A DNA stretch of 44,324 nt from Eubacterium pyruvativorans (GCF_900102225.1 NZ_FNBF01000015.1:1-44324); one strand, 5' to 3'; numbered from the stretch's first letter, positions 7,198 to 15,700 are shown. Notes: generated from the sequence alone by a model not told the origin. Numbers and translations: made by a program.

Positions 7198-9063
7198 TTG
7201 GATCAGAGATTGTGGCAGAAGGTTGGACGACCGGCTGCGGTGTTTTTTTTGTCCATCACGCTGACGGCAGGGGCCGGCACAGAGCCGGGGTATGTCTTCG
7301 CGGCGAAGAAGGCACCCCGGGCTTCCGGGACGAAAGTGACCCGGGTGGTGAAGGTGAAGACAAAGAAGAGCGGGGAAGCGCTCCATTGGAAGGACGCCCG
7401 CAGTTTCAGGATCATGGAGCCGGGGACGTCGGAGCAGCTTGTGCTGGCGGAAGGCATCGAAGAGATATCCTTCGTCAGCAGTGATCCGAATGTGGCGGAA
7501 GTCAGCCCGGAAGGAGTTGTGACGGCGAAGCAGGCAGGAACGGCCCGGATCACGGCGTCGGCAGCCGGCGCCTCTGTTTCCTGCGCGGTGTATGTGGGCC
7601 CCCGGATCACGGCGCTGGGATGGAAGAACACGGAGAAGCGCAGGACCATCGAGAAGAAGGAGAAGTTCCGGATGAAAGCGGCTGTCACACCGGCGGATGC
7701 GGCCTACCGGAAGCTGACGTTCCGGTCATCCAATCCGAAGGTGGCGCAGGTTGATGCCCGCGGCACAGTGTACGGCCGGAAGAACGGCCGGGCCACCATC
7801 ACGGCCCGGACGCAGGACGGTTCGAATCTGGCTGTATCCTGCCGGGTGACGGTGGGGAAGAAGGTCCGGAAGATGACCTGGAAGAACGGGAAACCGAAGA
7901 TGACGATGCGGTTCGGGGAGGAGAAGAAATTCCAGCTGACCTTCTCGCCGAAGAATGTTTCGGACCGACGGGTGCGCTTCTATTCCTCGGATCCGGGAAC
8001 CGCCGCCGTGAACAGCAAGGGGGTTGTGACGGCGAAACGGCGGGGACTGGTGAAGATCACGGCAGCGGCCCGGGACGGCAGCGGCAGGAAGCTGAATATG
8101 TCCCTCACGGTCAAGAATCCGCTGAATCCCTTCCAGACCCATTTCCTGGGGCACCGGGGCATGCCGAAGTCCTATCCGGAGAATACGGTGGAATCCTTCC
8201 GGGGTGCTGCCGGACAGAAATACTGGGGCGTCGAGTGTGACATCTGGGAAACGAAGGAGCCGGACGGGACCACGGACCTCATGGTGTTTCACGACAGGTA
8301 TCTGAACCGGCTGACCGGGTATTTCCTGCCTGTTCAGTGGGTGAATATGCAAAACCGGACGAACTATCCGATCGTCGGAGGCCGTAAGAACGACCGGTCG
8401 ATCCGTTACCTGATCCCGAATCTGGAGGAATATATCGATGCAGTGGACCCGGTGCACACGGGGAAGCAGCTCATCATCGAGATGAAGGATCAGAACATTT
8501 CCCGGGCGGGAGCGGAGAAATTCTTTGAAACTCTTCGGCAGAAGGGAGTTCCCGGGAACAAGGTGACCATCATCGCTTTCGGGAAGGAAACCCTTCTGAC
8601 GCTGCGGCAGGTGGGACAGGAATACACGGCGGGGATCCCGGATCCGTCGTCAGAAGGTCAGGGGAACGCAGGCGGCCGGCAGAGTGCGGACGGTCAGCAG
8701 AGCGCCGGAAATCAGCAGGGCGAAGCAGGTCAGCCGGGAGTGATCCGGTATGACGCCTCCGGGGCGGACTATTGGCTCCTGATGCGGAACGACCTGTCGG
8801 AGGAGAACACGCTGCAGGAGATCAGCTGGGCGAAAACGAACCACATGGCCGGCGTCTCCGTGGCCCAGGTCATGAAAGACAAGTCGGAACAGGGGCTGGC
8901 GCTTCGGGAACAGAAACTCCGCTGGATCATCTCCCGGCTGAAGAAAGAACAGCTGAAGATTTCCCTGGGGCCTCTGGACGATGCCCTGGAAGCGAAGAAA
9001 TATGTGGATCTGGGGGTGACGGAGATCACCACGAACCAGAGAATCTGGGCAAAGAATGATTAG
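7198..9063 (+). CDS. Secreted protein: three Big_2 Ig-like domains plus glycerophosphodiester phosphodiesterase
   Basis: The frame is open further upstream, but a TTG at 7198 has a strong site (AAGGAGGGG) at 7182-7190 and starts a clear signal peptide ending near VFA-AKK, giving 621 residues. Three bacterial Ig-like (Big_2) repeats fill about residues 65-300, each with the typical SSDPxxAxVxxxGxVTA pattern. A GDPD domain follows from about 318, with HRG, PENT, the E-x-D pair in VECDIW, and HD in VFHDRY, the metal and catalytic residues of the family. The enzyme should hydrolyse glycerophosphodiesters to glycerol-3-phosphate outside the cell, possibly from lipids or teichoic acids. A Gln/Gly/Ala-rich loop (about 8656-8740) interrupts the barrel. 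No anchor motif is seen, so wall attachment would be non-covalent. Confidence 0.88.
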   Translation: MDQRLWQKVGRPAAVFFLSITLTAGAGTEPGYVFAAKKAPRASGTKVTRVVKVKTKKSGEALHWKDARSFRIMEPGTSEQLVLAEGIEEISFVSSDPNVAEVSPEGVVTAKQAGTARITASAAGASVSCAVYVGPRITALGWKNTEKRRTIEKKEKFRMKAAVTPADAAYRKLTFRSSNPKVAQVDARGTVYGRKNGRATITARTQDGSNLAVSCRVTVGKKVRKMTWKNGKPKMTMRFGEEKKFQLTFSPKNVSDRRVRFYSSDPGTAAVNSKGVVTAKRRGLVKITAAARDGSGRKLNMSLTVKNPLNPFQTHFLGHRGMPKSYPENTVESFRGAAGQKYWGVECDIWETKEPDGTTDLMVFHDRYLNRLTGYFLPVQWVNMQNRTNYPIVGGRKNDRSIRYLIPNLEEYIDAVDPVHTGKQLIIEMKDQNISRAGAEKFFETLRQKGVPGNKVTIIAFGKETLLTLRQVGQEYTAGIPDPSSEGQGNAGGRQSADGQQSAGNQQGEAGQPGVIRYDASGADYWLLMRNDLSEENTLQEISWAKTNHMAGVSVAQVMKDKSEQGLALREQKLRWIISRLKKEQLKISLGPLDDALEAKKYVDLGVTEITTNQRIWAKND

Positions 9064-9151
9064 AACGGCCGGAAATCCCGATAATCCCTCATCCCGTTGA
9101 TCGCGGATGCCCCCCGAGAACCTGAAAAGTTCTTAACAGGCTCTGAATACG

Positions 9152-9175
9152 CCCCGCATCTCTTGCGGGGTTTTC
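9152..9175 (+). terminator. Rho-independent terminator
   Basis: CCCCGCA (9152-9158) / TGCGGGG (9164-9170) with loop TCTCT, then TTTT. It ends the Ig-like/GDPD transcript. Its 3' arm contains the -35 of the next promoter. Confidence 0.8.
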
Positions 9176-9191
9176 GTGATTTGATTATACT
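9163..9191 (+). promoter_or_regulatory. Promoter overlapping the terminator
   Basis: TTGCGG (9163-9168), 17-base spacer, TATACT (9186-9191). The -35 lies inside the 3' arm of the terminator hairpin. It would drive the gene at 9325 with a leader of about 125 bases. Confidence 0.55.
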
Positions 9192-9324
9192 ATTAACAAG
9201 AGGAAATGGTGTTGATGTGCGGCGGACAGCATCCTGCCGGAAATGATCTGTCCGGTGCGCTGAACCGGAAGGGGGCGTTTTCCGGCAGGCTTCCGCCGCA
9301 CCGCATTTCAGGGGAGGGATGGAT

Positions 9325-10017
9325 ATGAGAGGAATGAGACAGGGCCGGACGGCAGAAAGAAAATGGGGGATTCTGATTCTGATCGTCATGCTGGCCGTTC
9401 TTCTGGCAGTGCCGCCGGCGGGAATCGTTCATGCGGCGAAGAAACCGAAGAAGAGCAGGCCGAAGCCGCCGGATGCGCCGGCGATCGCCGATGCATCCTG
9501 TTTTGTCAATCAGGATGCGCAGCCGTTCCGCCGGAAAGTGACCGTTCGTGTCCGCCTGAAGCAGAAGGAAGCTTCTGACCACGTGGTGCTTCGGGTCAGG
9601 AATCGGACGAACGGGAGAGACAGAACGCTGAAGTTCCGGTACCGGTCGGATGGAACGTACACTGTCCGGGCCAACGGGCGTTCCCGGATGGAAGTCCGGG
9701 CCATGGCGGTGACCGGAAAACGGGAGAGCCGCTGGTCCAGGGGCCTTCGTTTCCGGACGAAACCGATTTTCCGGGATGTGGAAAGCCGCAGCCTTTCGAT
9801 GGGGTCCGGCGAGACCAGACGTCTCCATTTCGGCAGCGGGTACATCAGCCCGAACGGTCTGAAGACCACGGGAACCGGATGCCAGGTTACCTGGGATGCC
9901 GGACACCGTAGTTTCCTGGTGCGGGGTGTGGCGCACGGGGATGCGAAGATCATTGTGCAGTATCGTCACAGCGGAAAGACACACCGGTGCTATGTGATTC
10001 ATGTGGAAATCAAGTAA
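9325..10017 (+). CDS. Secreted or membrane-anchored hypothetical protein
   Basis: Two ATGs lie two codons apart. The one at 9325 has GGAGGG six bases upstream, while the one at 9319 is too close to it, so I choose 9325 (230 residues). After a basic N terminus there is one hydrophobic segment ending VHA-AKK, consistent with a signal peptide. The rest is basic and beta-rich. The middle part (about 50-150) has an FN3-like pattern of alternating strands, and the end resembles a single Ig-like fold. I recognise no catalytic motif and no family. Its place between two secreted proteins, and the shared A-AKK cleavage style with the GDPD and transglutaminase proteins here, suggest a cell-surface role. 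Confidence 0.75.
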   Translation: MRGMRQGRTAERKWGILILIVMLAVLLAVPPAGIVHAAKKPKKSRPKPPDAPAIADASCFVNQDAQPFRRKVTVRVRLKQKEASDHVVLRVRNRTNGRDRTLKFRYRSDGTYTVRANGRSRMEVRAMAVTGKRESRWSRGLRFRTKPIFRDVESRSLSMGSGETRRLHFGSGYISPNGLKTTGTGCQVTWDAGHRSFLVRGVAHGDAKIIVQYRHSGKTHRCYVIHVEIK

Positions 10018-10071
10018 GCGGGGGCAGAACGGAAGATTCTGTTTCCGGAAGGAACGATTCGAAAGAGGTTT

Positions 10072-11541
10072 ATGAGAAAATTGAGGGATTTATTCGAGAG
10101 AAGTCATGGGAATACCAGCATGTATCGCGGTCGACAGGGGGTGGCCGCGATATTTGTTTTCCTGATTCTGGCGGTCATCGTGGCTGCCGTTGTGCTGCTG
10201 CCCCGGGCCTGCAGTGCCAACGAGTCCCCCGGATCCGAGGAAGCGGAAACCATGCCGGTTTCCGGCGCATCCCTCTCTGACCAGCCGGACGCATACTGGT
10301 ATCAGCGTAGCATCGGCCTGAAGGATGCCTGGGATCTGATGCGGAAGCACCGGCACAGTCCGGTGAAGGTGGCGCTGCTGGACACGGCGGTGGATGTAAG
10401 TGACAAGGATCTGCAGAAGAACGTTCTGCCGGAGTACGCCGTGGATGCGACGAAGAATTTCCGGATTTACGCATACAGCAGCAAAAAAGTGGTGCACGGC
10501 ACCAACATGGCGGGGGCCATCGGTGCCAGTTACGGCAACAAGGGGCAGATCGCCGGCGCAGCGGCGGGATATCACAACGACATCGTGCGCATCATGCCGA
10601 TCAAGGTGGCCGCAGACGGTCAGATCAATGCTAGGAGCGCTTCCAATGAGGTGGTGGCGAAAGCGGTCCGGTACGCAGTGGACCACGGGGCGAAGGTGAT
10701 CAACATGAGCTTCGGCCACGGGGCTCCCGACGGTGATGTCAGGGCGGATGACCGCGTTCTCCAGAAAGCCGTGGATTACGCTGCCTCCCATGATGTCACG
10801 GTGGTGGCGGCCGCCGGAAATTTCGCTTCCACCGCCCCCTGGTATCCCTCTGACCTGAAACATGTGATCAGTGTCATCGGTACGAAACATTACCGGGACG
10901 CATGGAGCAATCCCCGGGCCCTGTTCTCCAATTACGGAGAAAAGTTCATCTCGGCCCCGGGCCGCCGGGTGACGCCGATTCGGCCGGCCTATTACGGGCT
11001 GAAGGAGAACGGCACGTCCTATGCTGCGGCCACGGTGACATCGGTGGCTGCCATGCTCTATTCCATCGATCCTTCTATGACGCCGGACCTGGTGCGGTAT
11101 ATCCTGCAGGCGACGGCCACGGACCTCTACGAGAAGGGCTGGGATGATCAGACCGGCTACGGCAATGTCCATGCGGGCCGGGCGGTGCGCATGGCGCTGG
11201 GGCTTCCGGTTAAGACAAAGTTTACCTTCCCGAGGCTGTCGACGAAGGCGAAGCTCAGTCCCCGGAAACGGTCTGTCCGGATCAACTGGAGTGAACCGAC
11301 TTCCGGCCGGGTCAACTATTACCAGATCCAGAAACGCCGGAAGAACGGAAACTGGAAAAATCTGAAATGCGTTCCCGGATACACCTGGAAATATACGGAC
11401 CGGAAGGTGAAGCCGGGCTGCACGTATCTGTATCGTGTCCGGGCCGTCGGCACGCTGCATTACAGTAAATCCGTGGGAAAGTATTCCCGGCCGAGCAGAG
11501 TTCATTACACCCGCAGAGCGGGGAACATTCAGAAAGGATAA
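10072..11541 (+). CDS. Membrane-anchored subtilisin-like serine protease (S8) with FN3 domain
   Basis: This 489-residue protein has one N-terminal transmembrane segment (about 23-44), so it is probably tethered with the protease outside. The catalytic triad is complete: D104 (ALLDTAVD), H142 (VHGTNMAG) and S316 (NGTSYAAA), with oxyanion N250 (AAAGN). Several usually conserved neighbours differ: HGTH is HGTN, DTG is DTA, and GTSMAAP is GTSYAAA. A C-terminal fibronectin type III-like domain covers about 385-480 (YYQIQKR, YRVRAVG). No long propeptide of the inhibitor type is evident. It may process neighbouring surface proteins; that is inference. The gene follows the hypothetical gene by 54 bases, and rmlA follows after 55 bases. 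Confidence 0.88.
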   Translation: MRKLRDLFERSHGNTSMYRGRQGVAAIFVFLILAVIVAAVVLLPRACSANESPGSEEAETMPVSGASLSDQPDAYWYQRSIGLKDAWDLMRKHRHSPVKVALLDTAVDVSDKDLQKNVLPEYAVDATKNFRIYAYSSKKVVHGTNMAGAIGASYGNKGQIAGAAAGYHNDIVRIMPIKVAADGQINARSASNEVVAKAVRYAVDHGAKVINMSFGHGAPDGDVRADDRVLQKAVDYAASHDVTVVAAAGNFASTAPWYPSDLKHVISVIGTKHYRDAWSNPRALFSNYGEKFISAPGRRVTPIRPAYYGLKENGTSYAAATVTSVAAMLYSIDPSMTPDLVRYILQATATDLYEKGWDDQTGYGNVHAGRAVRMALGLPVKTKFTFPRLSTKAKLSPRKRSVRINWSEPTSGRVNYYQIQKRRKNGNWKNLKCVPGYTWKYTDRKVKPGCTYLYRVRAVGTLHYSKSVGKYSRPSRVHYTRRAGNIQKG

Positions 11542-11596
11542 ATTGTGCGGTTCACTCCGTCCGCATGACAGGAAATGTTCGGAAAGGACAGAAACA

Positions 11597-12484
11597 ATGA
11601 AAGGAATCATCCTGGCAGCCGGTAAGGGCACCAGACTCTACCCCTGCACTCTTCCGGTCTGCAAACCGCTGCTGCCGGTGTACGACAAGCCTATGATCTA
11701 CTACCCGCTGAGCATGCTGATGAAGGCGGGAATCCGGGAGATCCTCATCATCGTTCCGGAAGGCGAGACCGAAACCTTCGAACGGCTCTTCGGTCACGGC
11801 GAAAAGCTGGGACTGGAGATCCAGTATGCTGAGCAGCCGGTTCAGCGGGGCATCGCCGACGCATTCCTGATCGGGGAATCCTTCATCGGCAGCGACTGTG
11901 TGTGCCTGGCCCTGGGTGACAATATCTGCTACGGACCGGCGTTCCGCCGGACCCTCAGGCGGATGGGGAACCGGGTCCGGGAGAAAGGAGGCGCGGGCAT
12001 CTTCGGATATTATGTGGCGGATCCCCGCCCCTTCGGCGTGGTGGAATTCGATCCCAACGGACGGGTGATCTCCCTGGAAGAAAAACCGCTGATTCCCAAA
12101 TCCCATTATATCGTGCCGGGACTGTATTTCTATGATCCGCAGGTGGTGGCGTTTGCCAAAGCACTGGAACCGAGTTCCCGGGGCGAACTGGAAATCACAG
12201 CAGTGAATGAGCGGTATCTGGAGCAGGGACAGCTTCGTGTCCATGCTCTGGATGCGGATTATACCTGGTTCGATGCGGGAACCGCCGAGCGGCTCTACGA
12301 AGCGGCCGGCGCCATCAAGAGCGCCCAGCGAAGCGGCGTCATGATCGGCTGCATCGAAGAGATCGCCCTGGATAACCAGTGGATTACGTTGGAGCAGCTG
12401 GCGGCCGGCGCCGCCAGCCTCCACCAGACCCGCTACGGCCAGTATCTGGAGGCCCTGGCGGAGGACCGGGCGGAAGAACAATAA
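11597..12484 (+). CDS. rmlA: Glucose-1-phosphate thymidylyltransferase-like nucleotidyltransferase
   Basis: The ATG at 11597 starts the conserved N terminus MKGIILAAGKGTRLYP and has AAAGGA nine bases upstream, giving 295 residues, the normal RmlA length. The nucleotide-binding signature GKGTRLYP, KPMIYYPLS, ALGDNI and EEKP are all present. The enzyme would join glucose-1-phosphate and dTTP to dTDP-glucose, the first step to dTDP-rhamnose and other deoxysugars. No rmlB, rmlC or rmlD lies nearby, so this is a separated copy and the exact nucleotide or sugar could differ. A strong terminator follows directly. Confidence 0.88.
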   Translation: MKGIILAAGKGTRLYPCTLPVCKPLLPVYDKPMIYYPLSMLMKAGIREILIIVPEGETETFERLFGHGEKLGLEIQYAEQPVQRGIADAFLIGESFIGSDCVCLALGDNICYGPAFRRTLRRMGNRVREKGGAGIFGYYVADPRPFGVVEFDPNGRVISLEEKPLIPKSHYIVPGLYFYDPQVVAFAKALEPSSRGELEITAVNERYLEQGQLRVHALDADYTWFDAGTAERLYEAAGAIKSAQRSGVMIGCIEEIALDNQWITLEQLAAGAASLHQTRYGQYLEALAEDRAEEQ

Positions 12485-12489
12485 AAAAG

Positions 12490-12537
12490 AGGGGCGCTGC
12501 CCGAACGATGAATCTGTTTCGTTCGGGCAGCGCCCCT
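12490..12537. terminator. Bidirectional terminator between convergent genes
   Basis: An 18-base perfect stem (12491-12508 with 12519-12536) has a ten-base loop. On the minus strand it is followed by a run of T (from the A run at 12483-12488), and on the plus strand by TTTG. It ends both rmlA and the transglutaminase-like gene. Confidence 0.9.
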
Positions 12538-12580
12538 TTGCTATTTTTTGATTCTTGATTCAAAGATCAGCGTTCAAAGC

Positions 12581-14014
12581 TTAACAGCAGACCACCTTGG
12601 AATCATACTGGAAGCTGTAGCTGTACGCCTGATGCTGATAGCACGGAACGTCCACACCGTCCACTTCTGCATGCGGATAGCCGAAGTTGTTCAGGACGCC
12701 GTCCTTCTGCAGGCAGGAATACTGTGCAACCTTCGGATCGGAGGAAACCTTCGCGGTGATGGCCGGATTCAGTGTCAGGTCCCGGCCTTCGGAGAGTTCC
12801 ACCCATTCCTGGTTGTTGCCCATCCAGTACTCTGCCTTCAGGGATTCTACCGTATCCTTGTCTGCCTTCTTGTCCAGCTTCTGGACCAGGACTGCCTTCA
12901 GAACGTCTGCCGGATCTGCCTCGACCCAGCCCAGCTTGGAATCATAGAACTGGGCTCTGCAGTGCTGTGCCGTTGTCTCGTCTTTGGCAGCAGCGGTGTC
13001 TGTACCCTGAATACGGATGCCGAAGATCTCTCTTGCCGGGATGCCCTGGGCACGGAGCAGGGAAACATATACGGAGCTCAGGTCTGTGCACTTGCCGCCG
13101 GCTTCCTTGCCAGCTGCCTGATCCTTCAGGATCTGTTCAACGTCGCCTCTGCCGCAGCCGATGGTGCTGTCGATACGAACCAGGTTGGCCACTTCCCAGT
13201 TGTAGATGGCCTTCGCCTTCTGAACTGTTGTCTTCGCATTCGCGGCCTTCACGATCTTGTCGGAAGTCTCCTTCACGATGCCGGACTTCAGGTTACCGCC
13301 CAGAGAGGATGTGCCCAGGTATTTCTTCAGCTGAGCCTGTGTCATTCCGTTTCTCTTCTCGCCCTTTGCAGCCGGAACGACGGCTTTACGGCATACATAG
13401 AAAGAAACCGTTGCGACACGCTTATCCTGCGGCGTGTTCGTGAAGTCAAGGAAAGCAATCTTGTTGCCCTCGGAATCCCTCGTGATTCTCTTCGTGGTTT
13501 CTTCCGGAACATCGATCTTCACATCCTGGATCTTCTGATCATTGTTGGACTTCGCCAGCGGAACCCATGCCTTCGCAGACTTGCCGTTCTGCTTCGTCAG
13601 GTCAACCTTCGTTGTCATTGTACCCTGCTGCGTCGGAACGACGTGGAGCTTTACAGAAGCCTTGACCTTCTTGTTCGCCTTGGATGTGGCGGTAATCGTA
13701 ACCAGACCTTCTGCGTTGCCCTTCACCAGACCTGTCTTGGAAACGGAAGCAACCTTCGCATCGCTGGACTTCCATGTAACAGTCTTGCTTGCCTTCTGCG
13801 GCTTAACAGACTTCACCTTGATCTGGCAAAGCCCGTTGATTCCCACAGAATACTTACACTGGGACTGCAGCGTGATCTTCTTTGGCTTAACTGTCTTCTT
13901 CTTCGTTTTCTTCGCAGCGAAAGAAGTCGTCTGGGCAATGCCGGAGAAACATACCGTTACCACCAGAGCCAGCAGAACGACGATCGCCTTACGCAGTGAT
14001 GCGTTCTTAGACAT
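12581..14014 (-). CDS. Secreted transglutaminase-like protein with Ig-like domain
   Basis: This 477-residue protein has a signal peptide ending near SFA-AKK (1-33), a Lys-rich linker, a Big_2 Ig-like domain at about 45-125, and a transglutaminase-core domain at about 250-370. The Cys-His-Asp triad is visible as C309 (GGKCTDLSS), H351 (AQHCRAQF) and D367 (VEADPAD). Bacterial members are usually proteases or cross-linking enzymes of the cell surface, so the actual reaction is open. The protein ends in Cys-Cys. A good ribosome site (AAGGGAGAA) precedes the ATG. Codon choice is less GC-biased and more uniform than in neighbours, which may reflect high expression. Confidence 0.86.
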   Translation of the reverse strand: MSKNASLRKAIVVLLALVVTVCFSGIAQTTSFAAKKTKKKTVKPKKITLQSQCKYSVGINGLCQIKVKSVKPQKASKTVTWKSSDAKVASVSKTGLVKGNAEGLVTITATSKANKKVKASVKLHVVPTQQGTMTTKVDLTKQNGKSAKAWVPLAKSNNDQKIQDVKIDVPEETTKRITRDSEGNKIAFLDFTNTPQDKRVATVSFYVCRKAVVPAAKGEKRNGMTQAQLKKYLGTSSLGGNLKSGIVKETSDKIVKAANAKTTVQKAKAIYNWEVANLVRIDSTIGCGRGDVEQILKDQAAGKEAGGKCTDLSSVYVSLLRAQGIPAREIFGIRIQGTDTAAAKDETTAQHCRAQFYDSKLGWVEADPADVLKAVLVQKLDKKADKDTVESLKAEYWMGNNQEWVELSEGRDLTLNPAITAKVSSDPKVAQYSCLQKDGVLNNFGYPHAEVDGVDVPCYQHQAYSYSFQYDSKVVCC

Positions 14015-14062
14015 GAATCATTCTCCCTTCAATGTCATCACAATACTTTATTACGTCAACCT

Positions 14063-14092
14063 ATTGTATGAGTTGTTAATGAATTCGTCCAA
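14063..14092 (-). promoter_or_regulatory. Promoter for the transglutaminase-like gene
   Basis: On the minus strand TTGGAC (14092-14087), 18-base spacer, TACAAT (14068-14063). The -10 lies 48 bases before the ATG at 14014. Confidence 0.5.
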
Positions 14093-14187
14093 TAGGAAGA
14101 TACAATGATTCCCAGGTATTTATTGACTTTTTCAATGAAGGGGTCCAGGGTATATAGAAAAAATGGTTGGGAAGGTCGTCCGGCGGG

Positions 14188-14219
14188 GTGCGGATCTGCG
14201 AAAAACTTCATTTCCGCAC
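14188..14219. repeat. Palindromic element, copy 2
   Basis: A 32-base element starts GTGCGGAT and ends ATTTCCGCAC, with arms GTGCGGA/TCCGCAC. Spacing and arm sequence match the copies at 384-415, 14408-14439 and 14511-14543, while the loop differs. Confidence 0.65.
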
Positions 14220-14300
14220 TGGGCTGCTGAAAGCAATGATTTCGACATTGCAATTAATTTACTTAACGCACAAGTATTATGCTCAATAGCTGCTTTGTCT

Positions 14301-14364
14301 GTCTGCCTGCCCGCTGAAGCACAGTGTGTTCGGGAATGATCGATCGGCAGACGGGTTGTTTTTT
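14301..14364 (+). terminator. Orphan terminator-like structure
   Basis: GTCTGCC (14301-14307) pairs with GGCAGAC (14346-14352). An inner CCCG/CGGG helix (about 14310 and 14331) can form, and the outer stem is followed by GGGTTG and six T. No plus-strand gene lies upstream before the divergent transglutaminase gene, so it would end an unrecognised short transcript or act as an attenuator ahead of 14662. Confidence 0.4.
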
Positions 14365-14405
14365 GTCCAGCACATCCGGCACATATACAATCTGTCCGGC
14401 CGGCC

Positions 14406-14441
14406 AGGTGCGGAAATAGGAATTTTTCCGGAATCGCACCT
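14406..14441. repeat. Palindromic element, copy 3
   Basis: Arms AGGTGCG (14406-14412) and CGCACCT (14435-14441) flank the core 14408-14439, which is 32 bases long as in copies 1 and 2. The left arm GTGCGGA and right arm TCGCAC match the family. The loop contains its own GGAA/TTCC complement. Confidence 0.65.
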
Positions 14442-14510
14442 TCAGAGGCCGCCGGAATAGATTAACCGGGATTTTCTTTTGGTTTCGCACCCTCGCATAC
14501 CGTCATTCGG

Positions 14511-14543
14511 GTGCGGATCAGGACATTTTGGGTGATTTCGCAC
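14511..14543. repeat. Palindromic element, copy 4, with extra half-sites around it
   Basis: A 33-base element starts GTGCGGATCAGGA and ends GATTTCGCAC, nearly identical at both ends to copy 1 near the IS. A half-site TTTCGCACC lies just upstream (14483-14491), and GGTGCGAAA lies downstream at about 14602-14610. The rest of 14015-14661 holds no gene that I can support. Confidence 0.7.
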
Positions 14544-14661
14544 ATTGGAGGCGAGAAGAACGAGCCGGTGGACGGGACCCCGGGCCGGTGCTAAAATATG
14601 GGGTGCGAAAGAGATGTCACGAGAAGGTTATTTAATAGAAAGGAATCGAAGAGGTAAGGAT

Positions 14662-15069
14662 ATGGATCATGTGGAAACAGCGATGAAGCTGCATCATCAG
14701 GGATATAACTGTGCTCAGGCTGTGCTCTGCGCATTTGCCGATGACGTGGGCATGGACCAGAAGACGATGTTCCGGGTGGGCGAAGGGCTGGGCCTGGGTA
14801 TGGGATGTATGGACGGGACCTGCGGTGCGCTGAACGCTGCATGTGTGCTGGCGGGAATCACGAAGAGTACGGTGGATATGGAACGGGCCAGTTCGAAAGG
14901 GGCAACGTACCGGTTCACCCGGGAGATGGTGAAGCGGTTCCGTGAGAAGGCCGGCGCCACTGCCTGTGCAGATCTGAAGGGACGGGATACCGGCGTTGTC
15001 ATGATGGCTTGTCCGGATTGTGTCAAAACGGCATGCGAACTGGCCGAGGATGTTCTGGGACTGAAGTAG
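14662..15069 (+). CDS. C_GCAxxG_C_C family putative redox protein
   Basis: The ATG at 14662 follows AGAGGTAAGG and starts MDHVETAMKLHHQGYNCAQA, the usual N terminus of this family. It gives 135 residues, the normal length. The frame is open further upstream, but that part looks non-coding. Conserved cysteines appear in YNCAQ, GMGCMDGTCGA, NAAC, and CPDC...TAC near the end, matching the C-GCAxxG-C-C pattern that names the family. Members are thought to bind a metal or act in redox chemistry in anaerobes; the reaction is not established. It is followed with no gap by the next gene. Confidence 0.88.
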   Translation: MDHVETAMKLHHQGYNCAQAVLCAFADDVGMDQKTMFRVGEGLGLGMGCMDGTCGALNAACVLAGITKSTVDMERASSKGATYRFTREMVKRFREKAGATACADLKGRDTGVVMMACPDCVKTACELAEDVLGLK

Positions 15070-15609
15070 ATGGAGTATTCGCTGGAGGAATTGAAAAACC
15101 GGTACCGTGCGATTCGGCTTTTTGAGGAAGGATCTGCGGAAGAAGAGAAGAAGCGGGTCGGGCAGACGGTCTGCGGATTTGATTTTGATCCGGGGCACTG
15201 CCGGCTCTGCATGTATCATGACACCTGCGCCGGACGGATCCGAGGTGCCCGCTCCGCCGGATGGCAAAGGCGGATGCAGTCGTTCCGGGCGCTGAATGAA
15301 CTGGAACTGGCTATACGGAATTCACTGAATGAGAAACAGTCCCGGCAGGAGCCGCCCGGCGCCGGCGGCTCCGAACTGCCCCGCCGGCGCCGGTACGGTC
15401 GTCCGGACCCGGAAGAGGAACAGCTTCTGGCGCTTCTGGCCAAGGTCCTCCGGACCCTGGCCAGAAGTCCGGTCGTACAGAATACCAATGATGCGAACCG
15501 GGCAGAAGAGGCGTGCAGGATCTTCGAAGATCTGTATTACAGTACCGGGGATCCCGAGTACCGGGAGCAGATGGAGAGCTGCAGGCTTCTGGTCAGCCGG
15601 ATGCGGTAG
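15070..15609 (+). CDS. Hypothetical protein with a four-cysteine cluster
   Basis: This 179-residue protein begins at the ATG directly after the stop of the C_GCAxxG_C_C gene, so the two are probably translationally coupled. Residues about 35-54 hold four cysteines spaced C-x8-C-x2-C-x5-C (CGFDFDPGHC, CMYHDTC), which could bind zinc or an iron-sulphur cluster. A Pro/Gly/Arg-rich linker (about 95-115) separates this from a helical, charged C-terminal half. I do not recognise the family. The tight coupling suggests a partner role for the upstream redox protein; that is inference. Confidence 0.7.
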   Translation: MEYSLEELKNRYRAIRLFEEGSAEEEKKRVGQTVCGFDFDPGHCRLCMYHDTCAGRIRGARSAGWQRRMQSFRALNELELAIRNSLNEKQSRQEPPGAGGSELPRRRRYGRPDPEEEQLLALLAKVLRTLARSPVVQNTNDANRAEEACRIFEDLYYSTGDPEYREQMESCRLLVSRMR

Positions 15610-15623
15610 AAGAGGCGGGACAT

Positions 15624-15655
15624 GAAAAAGCCCGGCGTCTGTGGACGACGGGCTT
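15624..15655 (-). terminator. Terminator for the orphan minus-strand unit
   Basis: On the minus strand AGCCCG (15654-15649) pairs with CGGGCT (15634-15629), with an inner CGTC/GACG helix and loop CACA, followed by five T. The plus strand has only three T after the hairpin, so the structure favours minus-strand transcripts but may also slow those from 15609. Confidence 0.7.
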
Positions 15656-15700
15656 TCTGCTCAACATGTTATCACTATTTGAGTTGTGTTTCGTCTTACG

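Noticed and set aside
12548-13999. 483-codon frame on the plus strand
   Set aside because: It lies opposite the transglutaminase-like gene, whose signal peptide, Ig-like domain and Cys-His-Asp triad are clear. The mirror frame is Leu/Arg/Cys-rich without a domain.
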